A stretch of 64,000 bases of DNA from Stenotrophomonas rhizophila (GCF_007667275.1 NZ_VDQT01000001.1:248001-312000), one strand, 5' to 3'; shown: positions 42,501-50,840, counted from the stretch's first letter. Numbers and translations: made by a program. Notes: a model not told the origin generated them from the letters alone.

Positions 42501-44809
42501 ACAGGGGACGGCAGCGTCGCGGGTGCTATGGTCACCGGCTGGTCATCGTTGACGATGGTGACCGTGCCGGAGGCCTTGCCGATGATGGCATTGCTGGCAC
42601 CGGACAAGGTGACGGCGAAGGTCTCGTTCGGTTCCGGGGTGGTGTCTCCGTTGACCTGGACCACAATGTCGCGGGAGAGGACGCCCGGCGCGAACGACAG
42701 GGTACCGCTGCTGCTCACATAGTCCGTGGGCGAAACCGCGGTGGTGTCCGAGGTCGCGTAATTGACGGTGATCGCCTGGCCGCTGGCCGCGGACAGCACC
42801 ACCGTGAGCGTGGCGGACGACGTACCGGAATTGCCCTCGGTCAAGGAGATATCGTTGATCGACAACGTCGGCACGGCATCGTCATTGACAATGGTGCCCA
42901 GCGCCTGGCCGTCGGAGACGGTGGCACCGCTGACGTTGCTCACGTTGACGAAGAAGGTTTCATTGGGCTCGTTCAACGTATCGCCGAGCACCAGCACAGT
43001 GAAGGTGGCGCTGCTGCTGCCTGCCGGAATGACCTGCCCACTCAGCGAGGCGGCAGTGTAGTCACTGCCGGCAGTGGCGGTGCCATCGGCGGTGGCAATG
43101 TCGAACGCGACTCCACCCGGGCCTGCCGGCCCGCTGAGCGAAACCGTGAAGGTCATGGCGGTGGTGCCGCTGTTGCCCTCGTTGACGCTGACGTCGTTGA
43201 TGGACAGCGCGGGTGCGTCGTCATCGATGATCGTACCCGTCGCCGAGGTCGGCGCGGCAAGGGTGTAGCCGGAACCGGCGCTCAGGGTGAGCTGGACCGT
43301 TTCATTGGCTTCAGGGGTGGCGTCCGCCACAGGCGTGATGGCGATGGAGCCGGTGGTGGCGCCGGCGGCGATTGTCAGCGGCGCAGTTGGCGCCGCATAG
43401 TCGGTTCCGGCGGTGGCAGTCCCCGACAGACCGAAGCTGATCGAGAGCGGCGTCAACGCAGGCTGATCCAGCGTGACGGTATAGACCAGCGAGGTGCCGC
43501 TGTCCTCGTTCACCGTGGCAGGCGCTACCGAAATGGACGCCGCAGGCACGTCGTCATTGAGGATCGTGCCGGTGGCGCTGGCGGGCGCGCCCACGGTGTA
43601 GCCGCTGCCGCCGGCCAGCGTGAGGATGACGGTTTCGTTCGCCTCAACCATGTTGTCTGCAGTGGGATTGATGACCACGGTGGCGGTGGTCGCACCGGCA
43701 GGAATGGTCACCGTTGCGGTCGCGCCGGTGTAATCAGTGGCGCTGTCCGCCGTGCCGCCGGTAGTGAGGTTGACCACGGTGGCCGAAGACAGATTCAGGC
43801 TGCGAGTTACCGTGTAGACCAGATTCGTCCCGCCATCTTCAGAGACGCTGGCGGGCGCCACCGCAATGGACACGCTCGGGGCGGCACTGACAGTGAGGGT
43901 GAAATTCTCCACCTCGAAATAGGTACCCGGACCGGTGCTGTTGTCGGTCACCCGGATGGCGACCGCGTAGTTGCCCGGGGCGGAGGAGGAGGTGCCACTG
44001 ATCACCCCGTTGCTGGCCAGCACCAGCCCGGTAGGCAGGGCGCCCGTTTCCAGCTGGTAGGTAAGCGGTGCAACGCCGCCCGTAGCAGAAAGCGCCTGGT
44101 TGAAGGGCACGCCCTGGATCGCGGTCGCCGAGGCCGGCACAAGGGTAATGCTGGGATTCTGTACCGTGCCGCTGTAGCTCTTGTCGACCGTTGCCGACGT
44201 GCCATCGGTGGCGCGCACGCTGAAGGAATACGCGCCGCGCTGCGTGGGCGTGCCGCTGAGGGTGTCGCCGGCAAGCGAGACGCCGAGGGGCAGGGTGCCG
44301 CCCACAAGGCTGTAGGTGTAGGGATCCGTGCCGCCACTGGCGGTCAGGGTCTGCGTGAACGCCGTACCGGCGCGCAGCGTGGGAAGCGTTGCCGGCGCGA
44401 CCACGATGGCGGAATTGGCGGGGCTGACGGTGATGTTGACCCGCACCGCGCCGCCATTTCCGTTGGCTTCGCCGTCGGTGAACTCGAAGGCGTCGGAGGT
44501 GGTGTTGCTGCCGTCATGACCGTAGTCGACGAACCAGCGGTTGCCGTCGACGCGAAGGTTCGCCGTGCCGTTCTGGGGAAACGCAGGGCCATCGACCTGG
44601 CCGTAGCCGAAATTTCCCGCACCTTGGGCGCAGTCGGTGACCTCTATCGTGACGGTGCCGCCATTGGCCACGGTGGCGAACTTTTCCGCGCACACCGGTG
44701 AGGTGTGCGCCGCCCGCGCGGCACCGGGCCAGCACAGTGCGGCGAAGGAAAGAAACATCGAAACTGCGAACAAACGCGCGAAGCGCGCGCGGTCATTAAG
44801 GTACGCCAT
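39512..44809 (-). CDS. Giant autotransporter with Ig-like and Calx-beta repeats
   Basis: ATG 44809 follows an AAGGGGGAAAGG ribosome site and gives 1765 aa. A signal peptide (cut after about residue 33, GAARA) is followed by a unique N-terminal domain, He_PIG-type Ig-like repeats (GTPTQRGAYSFSVRATDG pattern), four or so Calx-beta repeats (VSEDGGTNLVYTVTRS, VNEGNSGTTAMTFTVSLS), more He_PIG repeats (ITATGGSGSYTFAVTAGALP and similar), a cadherin-like module near the middle, and a C-terminal 12-stranded-type autotransporter barrel (from about 1480, WVGGSVRSGRSNGRG on). The C-terminus ends QISLDKQL, not Phe. Such proteins are surface adhesins. It is divergent from the tail-collar gene cluster, with which it may share control. 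Confidence 0.92.
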   Translation of the reverse strand: MAYLNDRARFARLFAVSMFLSFAALCWPGAARAAHTSPVCAEKFATVANGGTVTIEVTDCAQGAGNFGYGQVDGPAFPQNGTANLRVDGNRWFVDYGHDGSNTTSDAFEFTDGEANGNGGAVRVNITVSPANSAIVVAPATLPTLRAGTAFTQTLTASGGTDPYTYSLVGGTLPLGVSLAGDTLSGTPTQRGAYSFSVRATDGTSATVDKSYSGTVQNPSITLVPASATAIQGVPFNQALSATGGVAPLTYQLETGALPTGLVLASNGVISGTSSSAPGNYAVAIRVTDNSTGPGTYFEVENFTLTVSAAPSVSIAVAPASVSEDGGTNLVYTVTRSLNLSSATVVNLTTGGTADSATDYTGATATVTIPAGATTATVVINPTADNMVEANETVILTLAGGSGYTVGAPASATGTILNDDVPAASISVAPATVNEDSGTSLVYTVTLDQPALTPLSISFGLSGTATAGTDYAAPTAPLTIAAGATTGSIAITPVADATPEANETVQLTLSAGSGYTLAAPTSATGTIIDDDAPALSINDVSVNEGNSGTTAMTFTVSLSGPAGPGGVAFDIATADGTATAGSDYTAASLSGQVIPAGSSSATFTVLVLGDTLNEPNETFFVNVSNVSGATVSDGQALGTIVNDDAVPTLSINDISLTEGNSGTSSATLTVVLSAASGQAITVNYATSDTTAVSPTDYVSSSGTLSFAPGVLSRDIVVQVNGDTTPEPNETFAVTLSGASNAIIGKASGTVTIVNDDQPVTIAPATLPSPVVGVAYNQAITATGGSGSYTFAVTAGALPPGLLLSATGALIGTPTAGGSYAFTITATDTSAAPGPYTGSQAYTMTLGAPVLQLPGGPLPDATRSEAYTATIDPASGGTAPYTYAVTAGALPQGLGMNGAGAITGTPAALGTFTFTVTATDSSGGSGPYSVSSSRSITVADSLPVAGNVSATFGYGAPAAPVTLALSGGAATSVEVGSAPSHGTATVTGATTISYQPTAGFAGSDSFTYIARNGSGASAPATVSITVGMPSITVSTAGTLSAVAGSTYSQTFSWAGGTAPYTGYQVTHLPAGVAIVSSTADSVTISGSPTQAGSFMLEVTATDSSTGAGPFTSGQTFTLAVASPTLVVTPPTLAPAIAGTAYQQVVTTAGGVAPYSYALSGALPSGVVFDGGTGVLSGTPTQAGSFALTITATDSTGGTAGSVVQNYTLEVARPALSLTPVAGALPATTAGSAYQVDFSAGNGVAPYTFASSAGSLPAGLVLDAASGRLAGTPTAAGTYSFSVTATDSTTGTAGTLTQAYTLTVAAPVLTLTPETLPAGLFANGYQQQLSTTGGTAPYRYAVTGGALPGGLSLASPGALTGTPTASGGFAFTITSTDALGFTGTRDYTLQVTQRPDPTRDPEVRGLLSAQADTARRFATSQIENIQQRMQRLHGAGGNNGFSNNVSLGYGAQRCEPAVGALPGAGCDAQRRQPFDREPGLDAPATTANESQAPLGLWVGGSVRSGRSNGRGSAGGDFNTDGVTLGSDLQVGRDLALGVALGYGRDRTDVGENGSRSDGQAYTLALYASYTPGEHLFVDALVGHQLLDYDLRRYVTSEGSFVHALRDGSQWFGSLSLGADVVRGNWMLTPYARLDASQGTLDPYAESGSELFALRYGDQDVDTSTGNAGFRMEFRNTAVWGAWTPQLRVEYQHDFKGSGVATMQYADLVGVPFYRTSLDGFDRNRWMFGAGLMFDFRRNWGLRVDYRGLVGSGEDRDHGVQISLDKQL

Positions 44810-45077
44810 GACCTTTCCCCCTTGGAAAGATTTCACCTGGATGCAGAACAACATCGAGGTGCGCGTCCCTTGCTGGCTGCCCCGCGAGCGTTTCGCTCCC
44901 GTCGTTCCTTGACGTTGCCAGCGGCAGGCATCCACGCCTCCCCCCTGGGCGCAATTGGAACAGAGTCCGTGGGCCGAAGGAAGTCCCCGCCCGATGGGGC
45001 TTGTGAACATCCTGAATGGCGTTCAGAGTAAGTGCGCGTCACTCCGGCGCCGCCGCTCAGCATCCAAGGGGGATCAG

Positions 45078-45614
45078 ATGAGCGAATTTTTCGTCGGTCA
45101 GATCATGATGACCGGTTTCAACTTCGCGCCCAGGTATTGGGCGCAATGCAATGGGCAGATCCTGCCGGTCCAGCAGAACCAGGCGCTTTTTGCGTTGCTC
45201 GGCACCCGTTACGGCGGTAATGGCAGCCAGACTTTCGGTCTGCCGGACCTGCGCGGGCGCACGCCGGTTGGCTATGGACCCTCCGCAGACCCGAACTGGC
45301 AGCCGCAACCGATGCAGATGGCGCAGATTGCCGGTAGCGAAACGGTGGCGCTGCTCACCAGCCAGCTGCCGCCGCATGGCCACCAGGTGAGTGGCGTGGC
45401 CACCGCGGGGGACAATCGCAATCCGAGCAGCCGCACCTTTGCCGGGACCAATGGCGGGGTGAAGTTCTATGCAGCGCAGGGCGGTGCGGAAGTTATGCAG
45501 GCACCGACTTCGGTGGCTCCCGCAGGCGCCAATTCGCCGCATCCGAACATGCAGCCGTACACCGCGCTGAACTTCTGCGTTGCCCTCAGCGGCATCTACC
45601 CGTCCCGCAGCTGA
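45078..45614 (+). CDS. Tail-collar/microcystin-dependent-like protein 1
   Basis: The 178-aa protein (ATG 45078 after AGGGGGATCAG) starts MSEFFVGQIMMTGFNFAPR and shows the phage tail collar pattern: WAQCNGQILPVQQNQALFALLGTRYGG, NGSQTFGLPDLRGRTPVGYG, ETVALLTSQLPPHGHQV and a C-terminal PHPNMQPYTALNFCVALSGIYP. In phages this domain sits at the tail fibre or collar; bacterial copies in such triplets (microcystin-dependent protein-like, MdpB) are of unknown function. It is the first of three tandem paralogues. Confidence 0.9.
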   Translation: MSEFFVGQIMMTGFNFAPRYWAQCNGQILPVQQNQALFALLGTRYGGNGSQTFGLPDLRGRTPVGYGPSADPNWQPQPMQMAQIAGSETVALLTSQLPPHGHQVSGVATAGDNRNPSSRTFAGTNGGVKFYAAQGGAEVMQAPTSVAPAGANSPHPNMQPYTALNFCVALSGIYPSRS

Positions 45615-45645
45615 GCCCCCGGCCCCACACAAGGAGTACAACCAC

Positions 45646-46176
45646 ATGAGTGTTCCCTACGTCGGCGAGATTCGCATGTTCGGGTTTGCGCGGGTGCCCA
45701 CGGGATGGTTTGCCTGCGACGGTTCGCTGCTTTCCATTGCCGAAAACGATGTCCTGTACACCCTGCTGGGCACCACTTACGGCGGCGACGGGGTGACCAC
45801 CTTCGGTATCCCCGACCTGCGTGGCGCCGTGCCCCTTCACCAGGGCCAGGGCCCCGGTTTGACGTTGCGGCCGCTTGGCCAGCGCAGCGGCAGCGAGACG
45901 GTCACGCTGACCCTCCCGCAGATGCCCGGCCACACGCACTGGCTGGTCGCCAGCAGCGTCGCCGCCTCCCTGGACACCCCCGGTGCAACGGCACTGCCGG
46001 GCGTCGTGAGCGGTGAAACCTTCTACGTCAGCGACGTGGCTAACGCCACCGCCGTGCAGATGGAACCCACTGCCGTGTCGAACGCCGGCGGCAACCAGCC
46101 GCATGAAAACTGCATGCCCACGTTGACCGTGCAGTACTGCATTGCGTCCGCCGGCATCTTCCCTACGCAGTCCTGA
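45646..46176 (+). CDS. Tail-collar/microcystin-dependent-like protein 2
   Basis: The 176-aa paralogue has the same order of conserved segments: GEIRMFGFARVPTGWFACDG, IAENDVLYTLLGTTYGGDG, TTFGIPDLRGAVPLHQGQG, ETVTLTLPQMPGHTH and ENCMPTLTVQYCIASAGIFP. A ribosome site AAGGAG precedes ATG 45646. It follows paralogue 1 by 31 nt on the same strand and is surely cotranscribed. It differs most in the variable middle loop (about 110-145), which in tail-collar domains is the exposed face. Confidence 0.9.
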   Translation: MSVPYVGEIRMFGFARVPTGWFACDGSLLSIAENDVLYTLLGTTYGGDGVTTFGIPDLRGAVPLHQGQGPGLTLRPLGQRSGSETVTLTLPQMPGHTHWLVASSVAASLDTPGATALPGVVSGETFYVSDVANATAVQMEPTAVSNAGGNQPHENCMPTLTVQYCIASAGIFPTQS

Positions 46177-46203
46177 CCCACGCCCCCGAACAGAGAGACG
46201 ACC

Positions 46204-46743
46204 ATGACCACACCCTTTGTCGGTGAGATCCAGATGTTCGGCTTCGATTACAACCCCTACGGCTGGGCGTTCTGCAATGGCGCCACGCTGCCCGTGACGC
46301 AGAACAGTGTTCTGTACTCGTTGCTGGGCATCACTTACGGCGGCAACGGCAGCAGCACGTTCCAGCTTCCCAACCTGGTGACGCGTGCGGCCTGTGCCCA
46401 AGGCGCCGGGCCGGGCCTGACCCCGCGCAGGGCCGGCGATACCTTCGGGGTCACCGCGGTTACCCTGACCGAACAGCAGATGCCCTCGCATCAACACTTG
46501 CTCACCGCCTTCCAGCAGAGTGACCCTGCCAAGCGCAGCAGCGCGCCGGTGGCAGGCGGCGGTCTCTCGCAGCCGGGGTCCAATGCGGTGAAGCCGTTCA
46601 GCACCAATCCGCCGACCACGCCGATGTCGCCGACCATGCTCAAGCCCACATCGGGCGCCGCCCAGCCGCATGCCAACCAGCAGCCCTACCTGGCGGTAAA
46701 CTTCTGCATCGCACTGACCGGCGACTATCCCGTCTTCCCGTGA
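46204..46743 (+). CDS. Tail-collar/microcystin-dependent-like protein 3
   Basis: The 179-aa third paralogue carries GEIQMFGFDYNPYGWAFCNGA, VTQNSVLYSLLGITYGGNGS, STFQLPNLVTRAACAQGAGP, TLTEQQMPSHQHLLTAF and PHANQQPYLAVNFCIALTGDYP. It lies 27 nt after paralogue 2 and its last base overlaps the start of the acetyltransferase gene. The conserved LPDLRG of the other two is changed to LPNLVT here, so it is the most diverged. Confidence 0.9.
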   Translation: MTTPFVGEIQMFGFDYNPYGWAFCNGATLPVTQNSVLYSLLGITYGGNGSSTFQLPNLVTRAACAQGAGPGLTPRRAGDTFGVTAVTLTEQQMPSHQHLLTAFQQSDPAKRSSAPVAGGGLSQPGSNAVKPFSTNPPTTPMSPTMLKPTSGAAQPHANQQPYLAVNFCIALTGDYPVFP

Positions 46744-47285
46744 TGGGCTTGCCGCCTTTGGCATCGTTTCCGCCGGCGCGCTCGACCGCGCTGGCGGCCA
46801 CGTCGGACTTGCGCTGGCGCTGTCGTCCGCTGCGTGACCACGACCTGGCGTGGTTGTCGGCGCTGTACGCCAGCACGCGTGAGCAGGAACTGCAGGCGGT
46901 GCCATGGCCCGCCGATGCCAAACAGCAGTTTCTCGCGCAGCAGTTCATCGCGCAGCACCAGCACTACCTGGCTCATTATCCCAGCGCGCATTACCTGGCC
47001 GTCGAGTTAGACGGCGAGGCGGTGGGACGCGTTTACCTGGATGAGACCGGTGCGGACGACCGCCTGGTCGACATCAGCCTGTTCCCAGCGTGGCGGGGGC
47101 AGGGCATCGGTGCCGCGCTGATCGAGCGCCAGCAGCAGTCATCGGCCGCACGCGGACGCGGGCTCGCGCTGCATGTGATGGTGCACAACATCGGAGCGCA
47201 ACGCCTGTATGCGCGGCTGGGCTTCGTAGCAAACGGCGCCTCGGAAGATGGGGTTTACCTGCCGCTGCGGTGGCAGCCTAGTTGA
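46743..47285 (+). CDS. GNAT-family N-acetyltransferase
   Basis: The ATG at 46743 shares one base with the preceding stop codon; a GTG at 46740 is an alternative. The 180-aa product has the GNAT acetyl-CoA site: strand LVDISLFPAWRGQGIGAALIE (motif A, R/Q-x-x-G-x-G/A type), followed by GLALHVMVHNIGAQRLYARLGF (motif B). The acceptor is unknown. The tight coupling to the tail-collar genes suggests it modifies one of these products, but this is inference. Its end overlaps the convergent DUF6916 gene by 8 nt. Confidence 0.88.
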   Translation: MGLPPLASFPPARSTALAATSDLRWRCRPLRDHDLAWLSALYASTREQELQAVPWPADAKQQFLAQQFIAQHQHYLAHYPSAHYLAVELDGEAVGRVYLDETGADDRLVDISLFPAWRGQGIGAALIERQQQSSAARGRGLALHVMVHNIGAQRLYARLGFVANGASEDGVYLPLRWQPS

Positions 47286-47568
47286 AGACGGCCTGGTAGA
47301 GGAAGCCGGCGCGCTCCTGCGCGATGGGGACCAGGAAGATGCCGACCTCACCCACGCGACCGTGGCTCAGGGGGTAGATCTTCTGCGGGAATACAATCGG
47401 TGCGGTATTGCGGAACAGCAGCGAGAACGGTGCACGCGCCGCGCCCGGATGGGAGGCGGGCAGGGGACGGGCCTCCACCAGCACGAATTCCATTGCCATG
47501 CCGTCGTACTCGGCAGCGAATGTCTCATTCACGCACCCGGCGAAGTGTTCCAGCGTCAACAATTCCAT
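47278..47568 (-). CDS. DUF6916-like small protein
   Basis: The 96-aa product begins MELLTLEHFAGCVNETFAAE and has the two-strand pattern FVLVEARPLPA and FSLLFRNTAPIVFPQKIYPL, ending GEVGIFLVPIAQERAGFLYQAVFN. This matches my recollection of DUF6916, a small beta protein often found beside tail-collar gene clusters in this group. It is convergent with the acetyltransferase gene, overlapping it at the 3-prime ends. ATG 47568 fits the family N-terminus; the longer frame upstream does not. Confidence 0.7.
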   Translation of the reverse strand: MELLTLEHFAGCVNETFAAEYDGMAMEFVLVEARPLPASHPGAARAPFSLLFRNTAPIVFPQKIYPLSHGRVGEVGIFLVPIAQERAGFLYQAVFN

Positions 47569-47731
47569 GTCTGTCCCCCGTCGGGCAGGCCGCAGAAAGG
47601 CGGCTGCGGGTATCGTCGCCGCAATGGGTTGGTTGCGCAAGGTGCCCTGTGCCAGATGCTTATGTATCCAAGTTGAAATCGCCAGGCTCCTAGACCAGTA
47701 TTCGGTAACACCAAGGATGGATCGGTACCGC

Positions 47732-49138
47732 ATGAACGTGATGAACGGGCAGCTTTCGATCCATCGCATGGCTGTGGCGGCCGCTCTTTTTCTCTCGGTA
47801 TCCAGCGCCGCTGCCAAGCCCGCCGCAGAAGTGGCGTTTGATGAGTGGCTGGCAGCGTTCAACAGCAACGACCGCGCCCAGATTCGTGCGTTCAATGAGC
47901 GTCGTTTTGGCGATGCTGACCAAAATCTGGACTACCTGCTCGACAGTCGCGAAGAGACCGGCGGGTTGGACGTCATCAGGCTCGAGCGCGCTGAACCCAT
48001 GGTTCTGGTGGCGATGACGCGCGAACGGAACTTCCCGGCCTACAGGCGGGTCACGGTCAATCTGGATCAGGCAGGTGGGCTGAAGCTGAAAGACATCCAG
48101 CAGGATCCGCAGCGTATGTCCCAGGATGACGCGCTGAGGGCGCTGGACGCTTTCGCAACACATCTGGCGGAGACGGACCGGTTTTCCGGGGTGCTGGTCA
48201 TCGAGCAGAACGGGAAACGGCTGTACGCAAAGGCCTTCGGGCTTGCCGATCGCGAGAATGGCATTCCGGTTCGGCTGGACACCCCGTTCCTGTTCGCATC
48301 CCAGGGCAAGATGTTCACCGCGGTCGCGGTGCTGCAGTTGATCCACGCCGGAAAGCTTGGTTTGGACGATCCTCTTGGAAGGTACCTGACCGGCTACCCC
48401 AACAAAGAGATGGCGAAAGTCACCATCCGCCAGCTGCTGTCGCACCAGGGTGGAACGGGTGACATAGGCGTACTCCAGCCGGAGGAGGGCGGTAACCGTG
48501 CCTGGGTACGGACCATCGACGACCTGATCAAGCTCAACGGCAACAGGGCTCCGTCGTTCCCGCCGGGTTCGGCGTTTGAATATTCGAACTATGGCTTCGT
48601 GCTGCTGGGTGCAGTGCTGGACAAGATCAGCGGACAAAGCTACTACGCATATCTGGACGAGCATGTCTTCGGCCCGGTAGGGATGACCGCCACGCGCTAC
48701 CCCGATCTGGAGCACATGTCCGGCATCGCTCGCGGCTACACCCGACAGCCCGACGGCAAGCTCATCCCGAGCGCGGACCAGCTGCCGTGGCGGGGAACGC
48801 CTGCGGGCGGCGGGGTCACCACGGTCGACGATGAAGTGCGTTTTGTTGAGGCGCTCAAGGCTGGCAAGCTGGTTCCATTGCCGCTCTTGAGCGAGGCCAT
48901 CAAGCAGCAGACCGACTGGTACGGCTATGGATTCATCTCATCCGGACCGGAAGCGTTCCCGCATTGGGGCCATGGCGGGGGAGCGGCCGGGAACAGTGCG
49001 GCCTTGTCGGTTTACCCGACCAATAACATGACCATGGCCTGCCTGAGCAACCGGGATCCGCCAGTGTGCGACCGGCTGCTGATCAATCTACATTGGCACT
49101 TGTCTCCGTCGTCACTGGTGCACGAACAGCCGCTCTGA
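47732..49138 (+). CDS. Exported serine hydrolase, beta-lactamase/PBP fold
   Basis: The 468-aa product (ATG 47732; 47717 and 47741 are alternatives) has a signal sequence (RMAVAAALFLSVSSAAA). Residues about 35-130 look like an NTF2/SnoaL-type or similar accessory domain (EWLAAFNSNDRAQIRAFNERRF). A serine beta-lactamase-like domain follows with nucleophile SQGK (FASQGKMFT, SxxK), YSNYG (YxN) and a C-terminal HWGHGGG in the place of the KTG triad. These proteins are class C-like esterases or D-aminopeptidases rather than true beta-lactamases. It is a single gene followed by the lipoprotein gene after 60 nt. Confidence 0.85.
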   Translation: MNVMNGQLSIHRMAVAAALFLSVSSAAAKPAAEVAFDEWLAAFNSNDRAQIRAFNERRFGDADQNLDYLLDSREETGGLDVIRLERAEPMVLVAMTRERNFPAYRRVTVNLDQAGGLKLKDIQQDPQRMSQDDALRALDAFATHLAETDRFSGVLVIEQNGKRLYAKAFGLADRENGIPVRLDTPFLFASQGKMFTAVAVLQLIHAGKLGLDDPLGRYLTGYPNKEMAKVTIRQLLSHQGGTGDIGVLQPEEGGNRAWVRTIDDLIKLNGNRAPSFPPGSAFEYSNYGFVLLGAVLDKISGQSYYAYLDEHVFGPVGMTATRYPDLEHMSGIARGYTRQPDGKLIPSADQLPWRGTPAGGGVTTVDDEVRFVEALKAGKLVPLPLLSEAIKQQTDWYGYGFISSGPEAFPHWGHGGGAAGNSAALSVYPTNNMTMACLSNRDPPVCDRLLINLHWHLSPSSLVHEQPL

Positions 49139-49198
49139 TAGTGGCGTGTGCGTAAACGGCAGCACGACGACTCCATGAAGATCATTGGAGCTTCCAGC

Positions 49199-49792
49199 AT
49201 GAAGATTGCATTCGCGACCGCCGCCTGGATTCATGCTTTGCGCGTGACGCTGCTATGCATGCTGGCACTGACGCTGGTCGGTTGCAGTCGCATGAGTGAG
49301 TCGTGGAAAGAGGAAGTGCGATTGTCAGACGGCCAGCTGATCGTTGTGAAGCGCACCGCGAAGGGGACCATCACGCGTGATATTGCGATGCGTGCAACCG
49401 GCTGGAAACCGAAGGAGACCACGCTGCGGATCGCGCAGGTGGACGGCGCTGTCAAGCCTCCCGTGTGGCGATCGTTTCTGATTCCGGTCGTCTTGGACTA
49501 CGAGCCGGCGTCATCGACGTGGTCGGTCGTAGCCACTTATATGTGGTGCAGCACCTGGTACCACATGGGTCGACCAGCCTTTCCATACGTGCAGTACGTT
49601 TCGGTCGGCGGAGAGGCGTGGCGAGTCGTGCCCCTGCAGCCGGGCTGGGTCGGCAGGCGCGCGAATCTGCTGACGCACATTCGACCGACTGGTGAGCCGT
49701 CCATGATCCGGGAGGCGTACAAGGAAATGCAATGGCGCGACGGCCCCGACCAGTTCAAGTCAATCTCAACGGCCGGGAAAACCAGCTGCTAG
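49199..49792 (+). CDS. Lipoprotein, paralogue A
   Basis: ATG 49199 (GGAG 10 nt upstream) gives 197 aa. The signal is of lipoprotein type: hydrophobic stretch TLLCMLALTLVGCSRM with a lipobox LVGC, so Cys is acylated. The mature part is about 170 residues with no known domain (EEVRLSDGQLIVVKRTAKG, TITRDIAMRATGW). A paralogue of identical length lies at 54541-55134, after the secretion genes, and matches over nearly the entire length. Role unknown; the pair brackets the type I secretion genes. Confidence 0.85.
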   Translation: MKIAFATAAWIHALRVTLLCMLALTLVGCSRMSESWKEEVRLSDGQLIVVKRTAKGTITRDIAMRATGWKPKETTLRIAQVDGAVKPPVWRSFLIPVVLDYEPASSTWSVVATYMWCSTWYHMGRPAFPYVQYVSVGGEAWRVVPLQPGWVGRRANLLTHIRPTGEPSMIREAYKEMQWRDGPDQFKSISTAGKTSC

Positions 49793-49988
49793 TGCGATAT
49801 CCAGAGAGTTGGGCCAACGCGGCGGTCCGATCGTCGCGGGTTCCTTCTCAGGCCTCCGCCCAGCCATGATCGGCCAGACGCCCAGCCGCCGGCAGGAGGC
49901 CCCTTCTACGGTTACCTGTTCACTCACAAGCCGTTCGTAAAGAGTGGCTATACTTCCCCCCGATCATGATCCAGGATGGATTTGCCCT

Positions 49989-50741
49989 ATGCGTTTCAGT
50001 GCAGCAGCCAGTTCGCTTGTCGTTCTACTGTCCATGGCGTCTACCGTCCCGGTATCTGCGGCGGAACCTGACATTTTCGGAATCAAATTAGGGGCACCAT
50101 TGGCGCTTCCCCTTTGCCAGATATCCATGCCCGCCCCAGCCGCACCCAGAAGCAACAAAGGGATAGGGGCCAGGGCGTTCAACAAGCTGATGACCCCGCC
50201 ACCGGAACCGCCGAAGGCCACCCCACCGGCAACAGGGTTGTGCGTCGCGCCCGGCACGACAAACATGGCCGTAGGCAATACCGAATTCGCGGCAGGCGAG
50301 TACGGTTATCTGGTCTTCGCCACGGATGAGTTCCCGGCGTGGGTTGCGCCCATCGGCATGGCGATCGGCGCGGGCGCAGGTGACGCTTTTTCTCTGGAAG
50401 GTGCGGGTGGCCTGGTTCTACTGCGCAACGGGCGTGTGATCGCCTTGCGCTTCAACACCACCGGGTTCGAGGCGCAGCCGCGCGTGATGGAGCTGCTCAA
50501 GCGCAAGTTCGGCTCGCCCAGTGCGGAAAAGGCGGTGACCTGGAACAACGATCTGGGCGGCAGCCGCGACTCGATTTCCGCGCAATGGCGCAAACCCGGT
50601 TTCTTTGCGGATTATTCTTCGGTCGTGCAATCGCAGCCCATGCGAGCGCAAGGGCTGTCCGGCGGGATCGGGTTCCTCAGCATCGGCAATGATCAGGGGC
50701 AGCAAGTGCTGCAGCCTGCCAGCAAGGAAGCGGAGTTCTAA
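49989..50741 (+). CDS. Exported hypothetical protein
   Basis: ATG 49989 gives 250 aa with a signal peptide (SSLVVLLSMASTVPVSAA, cut near residue 23). The mature protein has a proline-rich stretch (NKLMTPPPEPPKATPPATG) and then strands such as EYGYLVFATDEFPAWV and GLVLLRNGRVIALRFNTTG, followed by the helix RVMELLKRKFGSP. The last part (about 155-250) resembles small periplasmic proteins that compare an invariant domain with a growing chain; no family is recognised. It is 140 nt before the HlyB-like gene on the same strand. Confidence 0.7.
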   Translation: MRFSAAASSLVVLLSMASTVPVSAAEPDIFGIKLGAPLALPLCQISMPAPAAPRSNKGIGARAFNKLMTPPPEPPKATPPATGLCVAPGTTNMAVGNTEFAAGEYGYLVFATDEFPAWVAPIGMAIGAGAGDAFSLEGAGGLVLLRNGRVIALRFNTTGFEAQPRVMELLKRKFGSPSAEKAVTWNNDLGGSRDSISAQWRKPGFFADYSSVVQSQPMRAQGLSGGIGFLSIGNDQGQQVLQPASKEAEF

Positions 50742-50776
50742 GGAGGACCAGGCTCTCATAATCCGGCAAGACGTGA

Positions 50777-50798
50777 AAGTGAGACGTCCGTCTCACTT
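50777..50798. promoter_or_regulatory. Perfect inverted repeat upstream of the secretion genes
   Basis: AAGTGAGACG (50777-50786) pairs with CGTCTCACTT (50789-50798) around TC. The two arms form a 22-nt perfect palindrome, 80 nt before the HlyB-like start and directly before the two TTGACA boxes. It looks like an operator for a TetR-type dimer. Confidence 0.55.
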
Positions 50799-50810
50799 GG
50801 CGTCAATGTA

Positions 50811-50840
50811 TTGACAACGGTTGACACCTGTGTCGATGCT
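50811..50840 (+). promoter_or_regulatory. Candidate sigma-70 promoter of the secretion genes
   Basis: Two TTGACA hexamers occur at 50811-50816 and 50821-50826. The first is 18 nt from GATGCT (50835-50840), a weak -10. A start about 40 nt before the HlyB-like ATG would follow. The -35 match is exact but the -10 is poor, so this is tentative. Confidence 0.45.

Noticed and set aside
41612..44701. Long open frame of 1029 codons on the plus strand opposite the autotransporter gene
   Set aside because: It encodes Gly/Arg/Ala-rich low-complexity sequence without domains and is the antisense of the repeat-rich autotransporter gene; no ribosome site.
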